Source: Oscillospiraceae bacterium (GTDB lineage Bacteria; Bacillota_A; Clostridia; Oscillospirales; CAG-272). Taken from it: DNA of 29,489 nt. The stretch is taken from the NCBI GenBank assembly GCA_015064425.1, contig SVSF01000011.1, forward strand, positions 1-29,489, written 5' to 3'. The first letter of the stretch is position 1. Every line of letters starts with the position of its first letter. A program made the position numbers and the translations under genes. Below are positions 23,543 through 29,489 of this stretch, piece after piece. Below the pieces are notes generated by a model. The model was not told where the DNA came from and ran no database searches. It saw only the letters and a program-made list of their open reading frames with translations.

Positions 23543-24859
23543 ATGCTTCTCAAGGTAGTAAAATTCGGTGGAAGTTCTCTCGCCGATGCAAAACATTTCA
23601 GACAGGTAGCAAGTATCATAAAGGGAGATCCTTCTCGCCGCTACGTAGTACCCTCTGCACCCGGTAAAAGATTCAAGGATGACACCAAGGTCACCGATAT
23701 GCTCTACAAGTGCTACGAGATGGTAAAGTCAAAAGAGGACATCGATGAGTACTTTGAACAGATTGCTAACAGATATAATGAGATTATAGCAGAGCTTGGA
23801 CTTGATTTTAATATTGACGGTGAGCTTACATATGTAAAGAACGCAATGCTCCATAGCTCAGGACGTGACTTTGCGGCAAGCCGCGGTGAGTATCTCAACG
23901 GTCTCATCCTTGCCAAATACCTCGGATTCGACTTCATTGATGCCGAAAATGTGATTCTGTTCAAGGATAATGGCACCTTTGATGCGGAAGCTACAAATGC
24001 ACTTCTTGCCGAGGAGCTTAAAAAGCATGAATATGCAGTAATCCCCGGTTTCTACGGTGTTATGCCGAATGGCACAATCAAGACCTTCTCGAGAGGAGGC
24101 TCAGACATAACCGGATCTATCGTAGCACGTGCGGCAGAGGCTGACCTTTATGAGAACTGGACGGACGTTTCCGGATTTATGATGGCTGACCCGAGAATCG
24201 TAGAAAACCCCTGCTCTATTGATACTATTACATACCGCGAGCTTCGCGAGCTTTCGTACATGGGCGCTACCGTTCTTCACGAGGATGCGATCTTCCCTGT
24301 TCGCATTGCAGGGATTCCGATAAATATCAAGAATACCAACGCTCCCGCAGACAGAGGAACAATGATAGTTCCCACCGCCAAGGATTATGATGCAAATAAG
24401 GTAATAACCGGTATCGCAGGTAAGCATGGTTTTTCAGTTATAACAATAGAAAAAGATATGATGAACTCGGAAATAGGCTTCGGACGCAAAGTTCTTGAAG
24501 TTTTTGAGGATCATGACGTTTCTTTTGAGCACCTTCCCTCCGGTATTGACACTATGTGCGTTATAGTTCAGACGTCTCAGCTTGAAGATAAGCAGGAAAA
24601 GATCCTCGCTTCTCTTACAAGACGTGTCAGACCCGATTCTCTGCACGTTGAAGACGGTCTTGCTCTTCTTGCTATCGTTGGCCGCGGAATGGTTAAGTCC
24701 AAAGGTACTGCAGCAAGAATATTCAAGGCTGCATCCGCTGCAGACATCAATATCAAGATGATTGACCAGGGTTCAAGTGAGCTTAATATTATTCTCGGTG
24801 TTGAGGACAAGGACCTCGAAAAGGCACAACAGGCAATCTACAACGAATTCGTTAAATAA
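23543..24859 (+). CDS. Aspartate kinase
   Basis: Aspartate kinase phosphorylates aspartate, the first step toward lysine, threonine, methionine and diaminopimelate. The 438-residue product begins with the nucleotide-binding motif VVKFGGSSLADAKHF (residues 5-19). FSRGGSDITGSIVARA and ENWTDVSGFMMADPRIV, for substrate binding, lie near 183-219. The C-terminal ~130 residues hold two ACT-type regulatory segments (GFSVITIEKDMM and LLAIVGRGMVKS), so end-product feedback is likely. AAGGAG precedes the ATG. It is divergent from a LysR gene and followed by a terminator. The next pathway enzyme, asd, lies about 2.5 kb away on the other strand. Several isozymes occur in this group, so no lysC/thrA-type symbol is given. 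Confidence 0.94.
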   Translation: MLLKVVKFGGSSLADAKHFRQVASIIKGDPSRRYVVPSAPGKRFKDDTKVTDMLYKCYEMVKSKEDIDEYFEQIANRYNEIIAELGLDFNIDGELTYVKNAMLHSSGRDFAASRGEYLNGLILAKYLGFDFIDAENVILFKDNGTFDAEATNALLAEELKKHEYAVIPGFYGVMPNGTIKTFSRGGSDITGSIVARAAEADLYENWTDVSGFMMADPRIVENPCSIDTITYRELRELSYMGATVLHEDAIFPVRIAGIPINIKNTNAPADRGTMIVPTAKDYDANKVITGIAGKHGFSVITIEKDMMNSEIGFGRKVLEVFEDHDVSFEHLPSGIDTMCVIVQTSQLEDKQEKILASLTRRVRPDSLHVEDGLALLAIVGRGMVKSKGTAARIFKAASAADINIKMIDQGSSELNIILGVEDKDLEKAQQAIYNEFVK

Positions 24860-24862
24860 AGA

Positions 24863-24891
24863 AAAATACCGCCTCACAGAGGCGGTATTTT
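24863..24891. terminator. Terminator after aspartate kinase
   Basis: Arms of 13 bp (24863-24875 and 24879-24891) pair perfectly around ACA and end in a T-run. Confidence 0.92.
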
Positions 24892-24901
24892 CAATTCAAT
24901 A

Positions 24902-24930
24902 TTGACATAAAAAAGCAAATGGTATAAAAT
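24902..24930 (+). promoter_or_regulatory. Possible antisense promoter facing the HIT gene
   Basis: TTGACA (24902-24907) and TAAAAT (24925-24930) are 17 nt apart on the plus strand. The transcript would begin at the 3' end of the minus-strand HIT gene and run through it toward the FkbM gene. It is a good consensus match but its use is untested. Confidence 0.35.
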
Positions 24931-24935
24931 ATTAG

Positions 24936-25274
24936 TTAGCCCATTTTATCTGCCATTTTTCCACCACCAAGTATGTGGAAATGGAGATGCTTTACGCTCT
25001 GGCAAGCGTCCTCACCGCAATTGGTGATAATTCGGTAGCCGTTTGTAAGTCCCTCGGCCCTTGCAATTTCGGGTATAACCTCAAATATTTTCGCAACATA
25101 AATGCTATTATCGTTACAAATATCATTGGCCGACTCCATATGCTTTTTAGGAACCACAATTATATGTACAGGCATCTGTGGATTTATATCACGGAATGCG
25201 TACACGTGCTCGTTCTCGAAAACCTTTGATGACGGAATCTCACCGTCTATAATTTTACAAAAAATGCAATCCAT
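24936..25274 (-). CDS. HIT-family protein (Hint-like)
   Basis: Histidine-triad proteins hydrolyse nucleoside phosphoramidates or similar adenylated molecules in the cytoplasm. The 112-residue product starts with the CIFCKI motif (C3, C6), contains PVHIIVVPKKHM near 35-46, and ends with the triad in HLHFHILGG (H96, H98, H100). The length fits the Hint branch, and the natural substrate is unknown. GGAGG lies 6 nt before the ATG. It is divergent from the FkbM methyltransferase gene with only 35 nt between the two starts, so at least one of the two promoters must lie inside the other gene. Confidence 0.93.
   Translation of the reverse strand: MDCIFCKIIDGEIPSSKVFENEHVYAFRDINPQMPVHIIVVPKKHMESANDICNDNSIYVAKIFEVIPEIARAEGLTNGYRIITNCGEDACQSVKHLHFHILGGGKMADKMG
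25226..25253 (+). promoter_or_regulatory. Candidate promoter for the FkbM gene inside the HIT gene
   Basis: TTGATG (25226-25231) and a perfect TATAAT (25248-25253) are 16 nt apart, within the first codons of the HIT gene. Transcription would start near 25260, about 50 nt before the methyltransferase. Confidence 0.45.
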
Positions 25275-25309
25275 TTTTTACCTCCAAAATAAGTAATAAG
25301 GATATTGAT

Positions 25310-26398
25310 ATGAATAATTTTATCTCCGCAGAATGCGATATATGGACATACCTCAAAAGCTGCGGTAAAAAGATCGTGATGTACGGTATGGGTAACGGTG
25401 CAGATAAGATAATTGACATCTGCAACCAAAAAGGAATAGTTATAGAAGACTTCTTTGCAAGCGACGGATTTGTCAGGGGGCATTCTTTTCACGGAAAAAC
25501 AGTTCTCTCATACAGTCAGATAAAAGAAAAGTACTCCGATTTTGTAGTTCTTCTTTCCTTCGCAACCTCTCTTCCCGAGGTTATGGAGAAAATAGACGTA
25601 ATTTCATCGGAGCATGAGCTGCTCATTCCCGACGTGCCTGTTTTCGGCAGCACTCTTTTCGATATGGACTTCTTTACAAAACATAGAAATGATATTGAAC
25701 AGACACTTGAGCTTTTTGAAGATGAGAAATCAAAGGAAGTCTACAAAAACGTAATATATGCAAAGCTAACAGGCAAGCCTGAATATCTGCGTGCAAGCGT
25801 TTGCGATAAAGACGAAGTATATAAAAACGTCTTGAGACCCGAAAAATATCACTCTTACGCTGATCTTGGGGCATACAACGGTGACACGGTGAGAGAACTT
25901 GCTAACTATGCAAAAAATCTAAAAAAAGTATATGCTCTTGAGCCGGACAAGCGTACATTTAAGAAGCTTTCAGACTATGCATTGGACGAAACTCGTTTTT
26001 ATATTCAACGCTATAACTCAGCCGCCTGGAATAAAGATGAAACGCTTTATTTCGACGGAAGTGGAAACAGAAACTCAAACGTTTCAGATAAAAATGCCAC
26101 CCTCAGTGGTAAAAAAGCCGTCGAAATAAGCGCAATCCCTCTTGATGATATTTTATCGGGTGATCCGGTTGATTATATAAAGTATGACGTAGAGGGCTCG
26201 GAGAGAGAAGCTCTTTTGGGCTCCGCTAAGACCATAAAGCTCTGCTCCCCCGACCTTCTCGTATCTCTTTACCACAGAAGCGAGGACGTTTTTACACTTC
26301 CTCGCCTTGTAAAAGAGCTCGGAAATTACAAATTATATCTGCGTAGATTTAATTATTATCCCGCATGGGACTTGAATCTTTACGCTATCTCGAATTAA
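25310..26398 (+). CDS. FkbM-family methyltransferase with N-terminal Rossmann-like domain
   Basis: The product of 362 residues has two parts. Residues about 20-115 form a Rossmann-like module (VMYGMGNGADKII, then a DFFASDGF turn and VVLLSFAT). Residues about 160-362 are an FkbM-type, SAM-dependent methyltransferase: motif I ADLGAYNGDT (184-193), an acidic residue in ALEPD (209-213), and KYDVEGSE at 291-298. FkbM enzymes add methyl groups to sugars or other hydroxyls. The acceptor is not known, and a role in surface glycans is inference. AAGGA lies upstream of the ATG. The stop overlaps that of the convergent nucleotidyltransferase gene. Confidence 0.88.
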   Translation: MNNFISAECDIWTYLKSCGKKIVMYGMGNGADKIIDICNQKGIVIEDFFASDGFVRGHSFHGKTVLSYSQIKEKYSDFVVLLSFATSLPEVMEKIDVISSEHELLIPDVPVFGSTLFDMDFFTKHRNDIEQTLELFEDEKSKEVYKNVIYAKLTGKPEYLRASVCDKDEVYKNVLRPEKYHSYADLGAYNGDTVRELANYAKNLKKVYALEPDKRTFKKLSDYALDETRFYIQRYNSAAWNKDETLYFDGSGNRNSNVSDKNATLSGKKAVEISAIPLDDILSGDPVDYIKYDVEGSEREALLGSAKTIKLCSPDLLVSLYHRSEDVFTLPRLVKELGNYKLYLRRFNYYPAWDLNLYAISN

Positions 26399-27294
26399 AA
26401 GAGCTTTTCGGGATAAACTCCGTCTGAGATAAGCTTTTTGAAGTAATTTACAACGTAAGGCTTATCCTCGGCATAGGTTACACCAACCCAAGTATCGTTT
26501 GAATGAAGAACCTTGACGGTCGCTTCACCGTTTTTAACAAGCTCATCAACGAACGTAGGGAGAACATGCTCTGCCTTAACATCTTCTTTTCCGAGAAGAC
26601 GAAGGAATTTATCAAGTGCGATCTCAGCCTTTTCAAAAACTCTGGGTGTAAAGCACCACATATTCATTGAAACGGGAGAATTCATATCGATAACTGTATC
26701 GCCGGAAACAGCACCTTTTGCTGTCTTAACGATCTCGTACATTTCAGTGACTTTAACAAGCATAGAATTGTCATCAGTTTCGCATACACCACGTGTAACT
26801 CCGCCGTTGTCGCTGAGTGTATTTCCGAGCATAAATGCTACCATACCGAGTGAAAGCTTATCCCCATTGTCTGAGTTGGATACAAGGAAATCGTGTGCAG
26901 TCTTATATGCGCTTTTTCCGTAATAATCATCCGCATTTATAATAAGAAACGGTTCTTTAACAGCGTCTCTCGCACACCAAAGCGCTTGTGTTGTACCCCA
27001 CGGCTTCTTTCTGTCAGGAAGACACGGAGGAGCGTACGGAAGATCATCTACCGACTGGTAAACATATTCTACCTCACAGAGCTTTTCTACTCTGTTTCCG
27101 ATCACCTCTTTAAAATCCTTTTCTATATCACGTCTGATTATAAATACGACTTTGTCAAAGCCGGCTTCGAGAGCATCGCTTATTGAATAGTCAATAATTA
27201 TTTCTCCGTTTGGGCCAACGGGAGCTATCTGCTTAACACCGCCGCCAAAACGGGATCCGATGCCTGCCGCAAGTATTACAAGTGAAGTTTTCAT
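26395..27294 (-). CDS. Sugar nucleotidyltransferase (NTP_transferase family)
   Basis: These enzymes activate sugars by coupling a sugar phosphate to an NTP. The 299-residue product has the nucleotide-binding motif LAAGIGSRFGGGVKQ at residues 8-22, a KPWGTTQAL segment (97-105) and the metal-binding INADDYYG (119-126), as in the glucose-1-phosphate uridylyltransferase or thymidylyltransferase group. The exact sugar and nucleotide are not clear. The start is taken as the ATG read from 27294 with GGAGGT upstream; the longer frame (from 27378) reaches past the promoter. The gene is tail to tail with the FkbM gene. Confidence 0.87.
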   Translation of the reverse strand: MKTSLVILAAGIGSRFGGGVKQIAPVGPNGEIIIDYSISDALEAGFDKVVFIIRRDIEKDFKEVIGNRVEKLCEVEYVYQSVDDLPYAPPCLPDRKKPWGTTQALWCARDAVKEPFLIINADDYYGKSAYKTAHDFLVSNSDNGDKLSLGMVAFMLGNTLSDNGGVTRGVCETDDNSMLVKVTEMYEIVKTAKGAVSGDTVIDMNSPVSMNMWCFTPRVFEKAEIALDKFLRLLGKEDVKAEHVLPTFVDELVKNGEATVKVLHSNDTWVGVTYAEDKPYVVNYFKKLISDGVYPEKLF

Positions 27295-27324
27295 AATTTT
27301 TACCTCCGTAATCTTTATGTGATT

Positions 27325-27353
27325 AGTATACCACAAAATAATATTCAAGTCAA
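27325..27353 (-). promoter_or_regulatory. Sigma-A promoter for the nucleotidyltransferase gene
   Basis: On the minus strand TTGACT (27348-27353) and TATACT (27325-27330) are 17 nt apart, and the leader is about 25 nt. Confidence 0.7.
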
Positions 27354-27366
27354 TAAATCGAATAAA

Positions 27367-27397
27367 AAAACGGCTCAACCTTCAGTTGAACCGTTTT
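27367..27397 (-). terminator. Terminator after asd
   Basis: Arms of 13 nt (27367-27379 and 27385-27397) pair in minus-strand RNA with one G-U pair and end in a T-run. It lies 7 nt after the asd stop. Confidence 0.85.
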
Positions 27398-27403
27398 CCT
27401 TTT

Positions 27404-28480
27404 TTAACCAAGATAACCGAGACGGTAAAGAAGCTCTGCGTTAAGAACACTTCCACCTGCTGCACCACGGAGAGTATTGTGAGAAAGACCTACGAACTTA
27501 TAGTCGTAAACCGTATCCTCACGGAGTCTGCCTGCAGTTACGCCCATTCCACCGTAGATATCGCGGTCAAGAGCTGCCTGAGGTCTGTTATCCTCTTCGA
27601 AGTATGTTATAAACTGCTCGGGAGCATGAGGAAGCTTAAGCTCCTGAGGCTTGCCCTTAAATTCCTTCCAACACTGAAGGATCTCTTCCTTTGTGGGCTT
27701 GTTTTCGAACTTTACAAAGACAGCCGCTGTATGGCCGTCAGTGACAGGAACACGGATGCACTGAGAAGTGATAACAGTATCTGTTGCATCAACGACCTTG
27801 CCGTCAACGACATCACCCCATATCTTAAGAGGTTCCTTCTCGCTCTTCTCTTCCTCGCCGCCAATGAAAGGAATAACGTTATCTATCATCTCGGGCCACT
27901 CCTTAAAGGTCTTACCTGCGCCGGAGATTGCCTGGTATGTAGTAACTACAACTTCCTTAATGCCGAACTTTCTAAGAGGAGTGAGCATAGGAACGTAGCT
28001 CTGTATCGAACAGTTAGGCTTAACTGCAATAAAGCCCTTCTTTGTGCCAAGTCTCTTCTTCTGCGCTTCAATAACGGCAAGATGAGCATCATTTACCTCG
28101 GGCATGAGCATCGGAACGTCGGGAACCTTACGGTTTGCGCTGTTATTTGAAACGACGGGGATCTCTGCCTTAGCATATGCCTCTTCAAGAGCCATAACCT
28201 CGTCCTTCTTCATATCAACTGCACAGAAAACAAAATCAACGAGAGGCTTTACCTTATCAATCTCTGCTGCATCCATAACAGGCATAGACTTATAAGCCTC
28301 GGGTATTGGAGTGGTCATCTTCCATCTACCGTCTACTGCCTCTTCATATTTTCTTCCGGCACTGCGTGCGGAAGCCGCAAGGGCAGTCACCTCAAAATAG
28401 GGGTGATCTTCAAGCAAGGTAAGGAATCTCTGACCAACCATACCGGTTGCGCCTATAATACCAACTCTGAGTTTATTCAT
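27404..28480 (-). CDS. asd: Aspartate-semialdehyde dehydrogenase
   Basis: Asd reduces aspartyl phosphate to aspartate semialdehyde, the branch point to lysine, diaminopimelate, threonine and methionine. The NADP-binding motif GIIGATGMVGQRF lies near residues 8-20. The catalytic cysteine C157 is in KPNCSIQS, and the catalytic histidine is in DGHTAAVFV near 250. PNCSIQ rather than the common PNCST marks it as the archaeal/fungal-like branch. The start is taken as the ATG read from 28480, with AAGAGG 9 nt upstream; a GTG just before it is also possible. It has its own promoter and terminator and lies downstream of rsmI. Confidence 0.95.
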   Translation of the reverse strand: MNKLRVGIIGATGMVGQRFLTLLEDHPYFEVTALAASARSAGRKYEEAVDGRWKMTTPIPEAYKSMPVMDAAEIDKVKPLVDFVFCAVDMKKDEVMALEEAYAKAEIPVVSNNSANRKVPDVPMLMPEVNDAHLAVIEAQKKRLGTKKGFIAVKPNCSIQSYVPMLTPLRKFGIKEVVVTTYQAISGAGKTFKEWPEMIDNVIPFIGGEEEKSEKEPLKIWGDVVDGKVVDATDTVITSQCIRVPVTDGHTAAVFVKFENKPTKEEILQCWKEFKGKPQELKLPHAPEQFITYFEEDNRPQAALDRDIYGGMGVTAGRLREDTVYDYKFVGLSHNTLRGAAGGSVLNAELLYRLGYLG

Positions 28481-28512
28481 CACAAAATACCTCTTAATAT
28501 AACATATGAATT

Positions 28513-28541
28513 ATTATACCACATATTGAATAAAAAATCAA
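28513..28541 (-). promoter_or_regulatory. Sigma-A promoter for asd
   Basis: On the minus strand TTGATT (28536-28541) and a perfect TATAAT (28513-28518) are 17 nt apart, with TGG before the -10. Confidence 0.7.
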
Positions 28542-28569
28542 TAGTTAATTTAGTCATTTTTCTCTCTAT

Positions 28570-29442
28570 TTAGTCTTCTTCTTTTGTAACATATTCTTTA
28601 TATACCGCATTTTTGCTAAGTCCACGGTCCTTTGCGGTCTTTTTTATTGCATCCATTCGTTCTTCGCCCATATTTATATAATATTCGACGTGTTCATTTA
28701 TGGACATATCTTCCCACGTAAAATCACTTTTCTTGGAGCTGCCGCCTTCAACTACGAGAACGTACTCACCTCTCGGCTCGTGAGCTTCATAATAAGTGAC
28801 AGCTTCTCCAAGCGTTGTTCGCATAACGTCTTCGTTAAGCTTTGTGAGCTCACGGCAGAGAGATATTTTTCTGTCTTCACCGAAGACACCCGCCATATCC
28901 GCAAGAGTGGCTCTGAGCTTATGCGGTGCTTCGTGAAAAATCATAGTTCGTCTTTCGGACGTGAGTTCTTCAAGCTGTTTTGCTCGTTCCTTTTTTACTG
29001 CCGACAAAAAGCCCTCAAAAGTAAATCTGCCTGTCGGAAGAGCCGAAAGAGTAAGTGCGGTTATCGCCGCACAGCATCCGGGTAAAGAGGAAACGGGAAT
29101 ATTTTTTTCTGCACAGAGCCTTACGAGATCCTCTCCTGGATCGCTTATAGCAGGAGTCCCCGCATCAGTGATAAGTGCACAGGATTCACCTTCAGAGAGC
29201 CTGTTACAGATTTCCTCTCCCCTTTCCCTTTTGTTGTGCTCATGATAGGATACAAGGGATTTTTTTATTCCGAAGTGAGTGAGAAGTCTCAGTGAATTGC
29301 GAGTATCCTCTGCCGCAATAAAATCAACCTCGGAAAGCACCTTAAGCGCTCTTTCGGATATATCCGAAAGATTACCGATCGGAGTTGCTACCAGGTAAAG
29401 CATTCCGCCCTCGACTTTGTTTTTTTCTTTTGAATCTATCAT
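28570..29442 (-). CDS. rsmI: 16S rRNA (cytidine(1402)-2'-O)-methyltransferase
   Basis: RsmI methylates the 2'-O of C1402 in 16S rRNA for accurate decoding. The protein has the tetrapyrrole-methylase fold with LVATPIGNLSD near residues 17-27, AEDTRNS, SYHEHN, the SAM-binding loop ITDAGTPAISDPG near 88-100, and RGEYVLVVEGG near 222-232. The C-terminal segment HVEYYINMGEERMDAIKKTA is the usual tail. The start is taken as the ATG read from 29442, with AAGGA upstream, after the stop of the preceding gene at 29453-29455. The later ATG at 29403 has a weaker context. The length is about 290 residues. asd follows 86 nt downstream with its own promoter. Confidence 0.95.
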   Translation of the reverse strand: MIDSKEKNKVEGGMLYLVATPIGNLSDISERALKVLSEVDFIAAEDTRNSLRLLTHFGIKKSLVSYHEHNKRERGEEICNRLSEGESCALITDAGTPAISDPGEDLVRLCAEKNIPVSSLPGCCAAITALTLSALPTGRFTFEGFLSAVKKERAKQLEELTSERRTMIFHEAPHKLRATLADMAGVFGEDRKISLCRELTKLNEDVMRTTLGEAVTYYEAHEPRGEYVLVVEGGSSKKSDFTWEDMSINEHVEYYINMGEERMDAIKKTAKDRGLSKNAVYKEYVTKEED

Positions 29443-29452
29443 TGTAACGTCC

Positions 29453-29489
29453 TTATTCGTTAAGCATTTTGAGGAAAGCTTCCTCATCA
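29453..29489 (-). CDS. C-terminal end of an upstream gene (partial)
   Basis: The minus strand opens in frame at the window edge and reads DEEAFLKMLNE before a TAA stop, 10 nt ahead of the rsmI start. This spacing is typical of an operon. Only about 11 codons are visible, so the product cannot be named. Confidence 0.5.
   Translation of the reverse strand, partial: DEEAFLKMLNE

Noticed and set aside
27386..28150. A 254-codon plus-strand frame
   Set aside because: It is antisense to asd, whose motifs are unambiguous. The frame has no start context and its composition is that of a shadow frame.
1..29489. CRISPR arrays, insertion sequences, prophage genes
   Set aside because: No direct-repeat array with regular spacers, no transposase and no phage structural gene was found. 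The only possible trace of mobility is the tRNA 3'-end copy at 18589-18616.

Overview
The window is a chromosomal stretch from an A/T-rich, Gram-positive-type anaerobe, most likely a member of the class Clostridia close to gut or rumen Oscillospirales-like lineages. This is inferred from strong GGAGG ribosome-binding sites, consensus sigma-A promoters (TTGACA-17-TATAAT), a DivIVA-family protein, bifunctional AdhE, a rubredoxin, a YtrA-type GntR/ABC operon, an M14 peptidase of the YqgT/ENP1 type and two secreted proteins with dockerin modules. No species can be named from the sequence alone.

Layout. 1-258 (-): N-terminus of a DivIVA-domain protein. 430-1784 (+): xpt overlapping a TraX-like membrane protein gene. 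1781-2725 (-): M14 metallopeptidase. 2800-3468 (+): unknown six-TM protein, convergent with ispE (3489-4364, -) across a perfect bidirectional terminator. 4488-7925 (+): AI-2E-family permease, htpG and a TSCPD protein in one unit with a clear promoter and terminator. 8087-10419 (+): feoA-feoB ferrous iron uptake. 10542-14408 (+): two secreted dockerin proteins, one with a VgrG3-C-like lysozyme domain, repeats and a GLUG-type region, the other with a beta-repeat region. 14449-17824 (-): gntR-ATPase-permease operon of the ytr type, with a candidate operator at its start. 18048-18230 (+): rubredoxin. 18358-18442 (+): tRNA-Leu(GAG), followed by a short structured region ending in a second copy of the tRNA 3' end. 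18745-22210 (-): adhE and an APH-like kinase gene, with a Rex-like site upstream. 22382-23305 (-): LysR regulator, divergent from an aspartate kinase gene (23543-24859, +). 24936-25274 (-): HIT protein. 25310-26398 (+): FkbM methyltransferase, tail to tail with a sugar nucleotidyltransferase (26395-27294, -). 27404-28480 (-): asd. 28570-29442 (-): rsmI, preceded by the last codons of another gene.

Functional themes. Aspartate kinase and Asd supply the first and second steps of the lysine/threonine/methionine/diaminopimelate pathway but lie in separate units. FeoAB, rubredoxin and AdhE fit an anaerobe balancing iron and redox. The dockerin pair implies that a cohesin-bearing partner is encoded elsewhere. 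Most of the window is ordinary core genome. The parts most worth a second look are the dockerin/lysozyme-like protein, the tRNA-Leu 3'-end duplication with overlapping inverted repeats, the adhE-kinase pairing, and the regulatory sites at the ytr-type, adhE and lysR promoters. I did not find clear evidence of a wholly new biological system.
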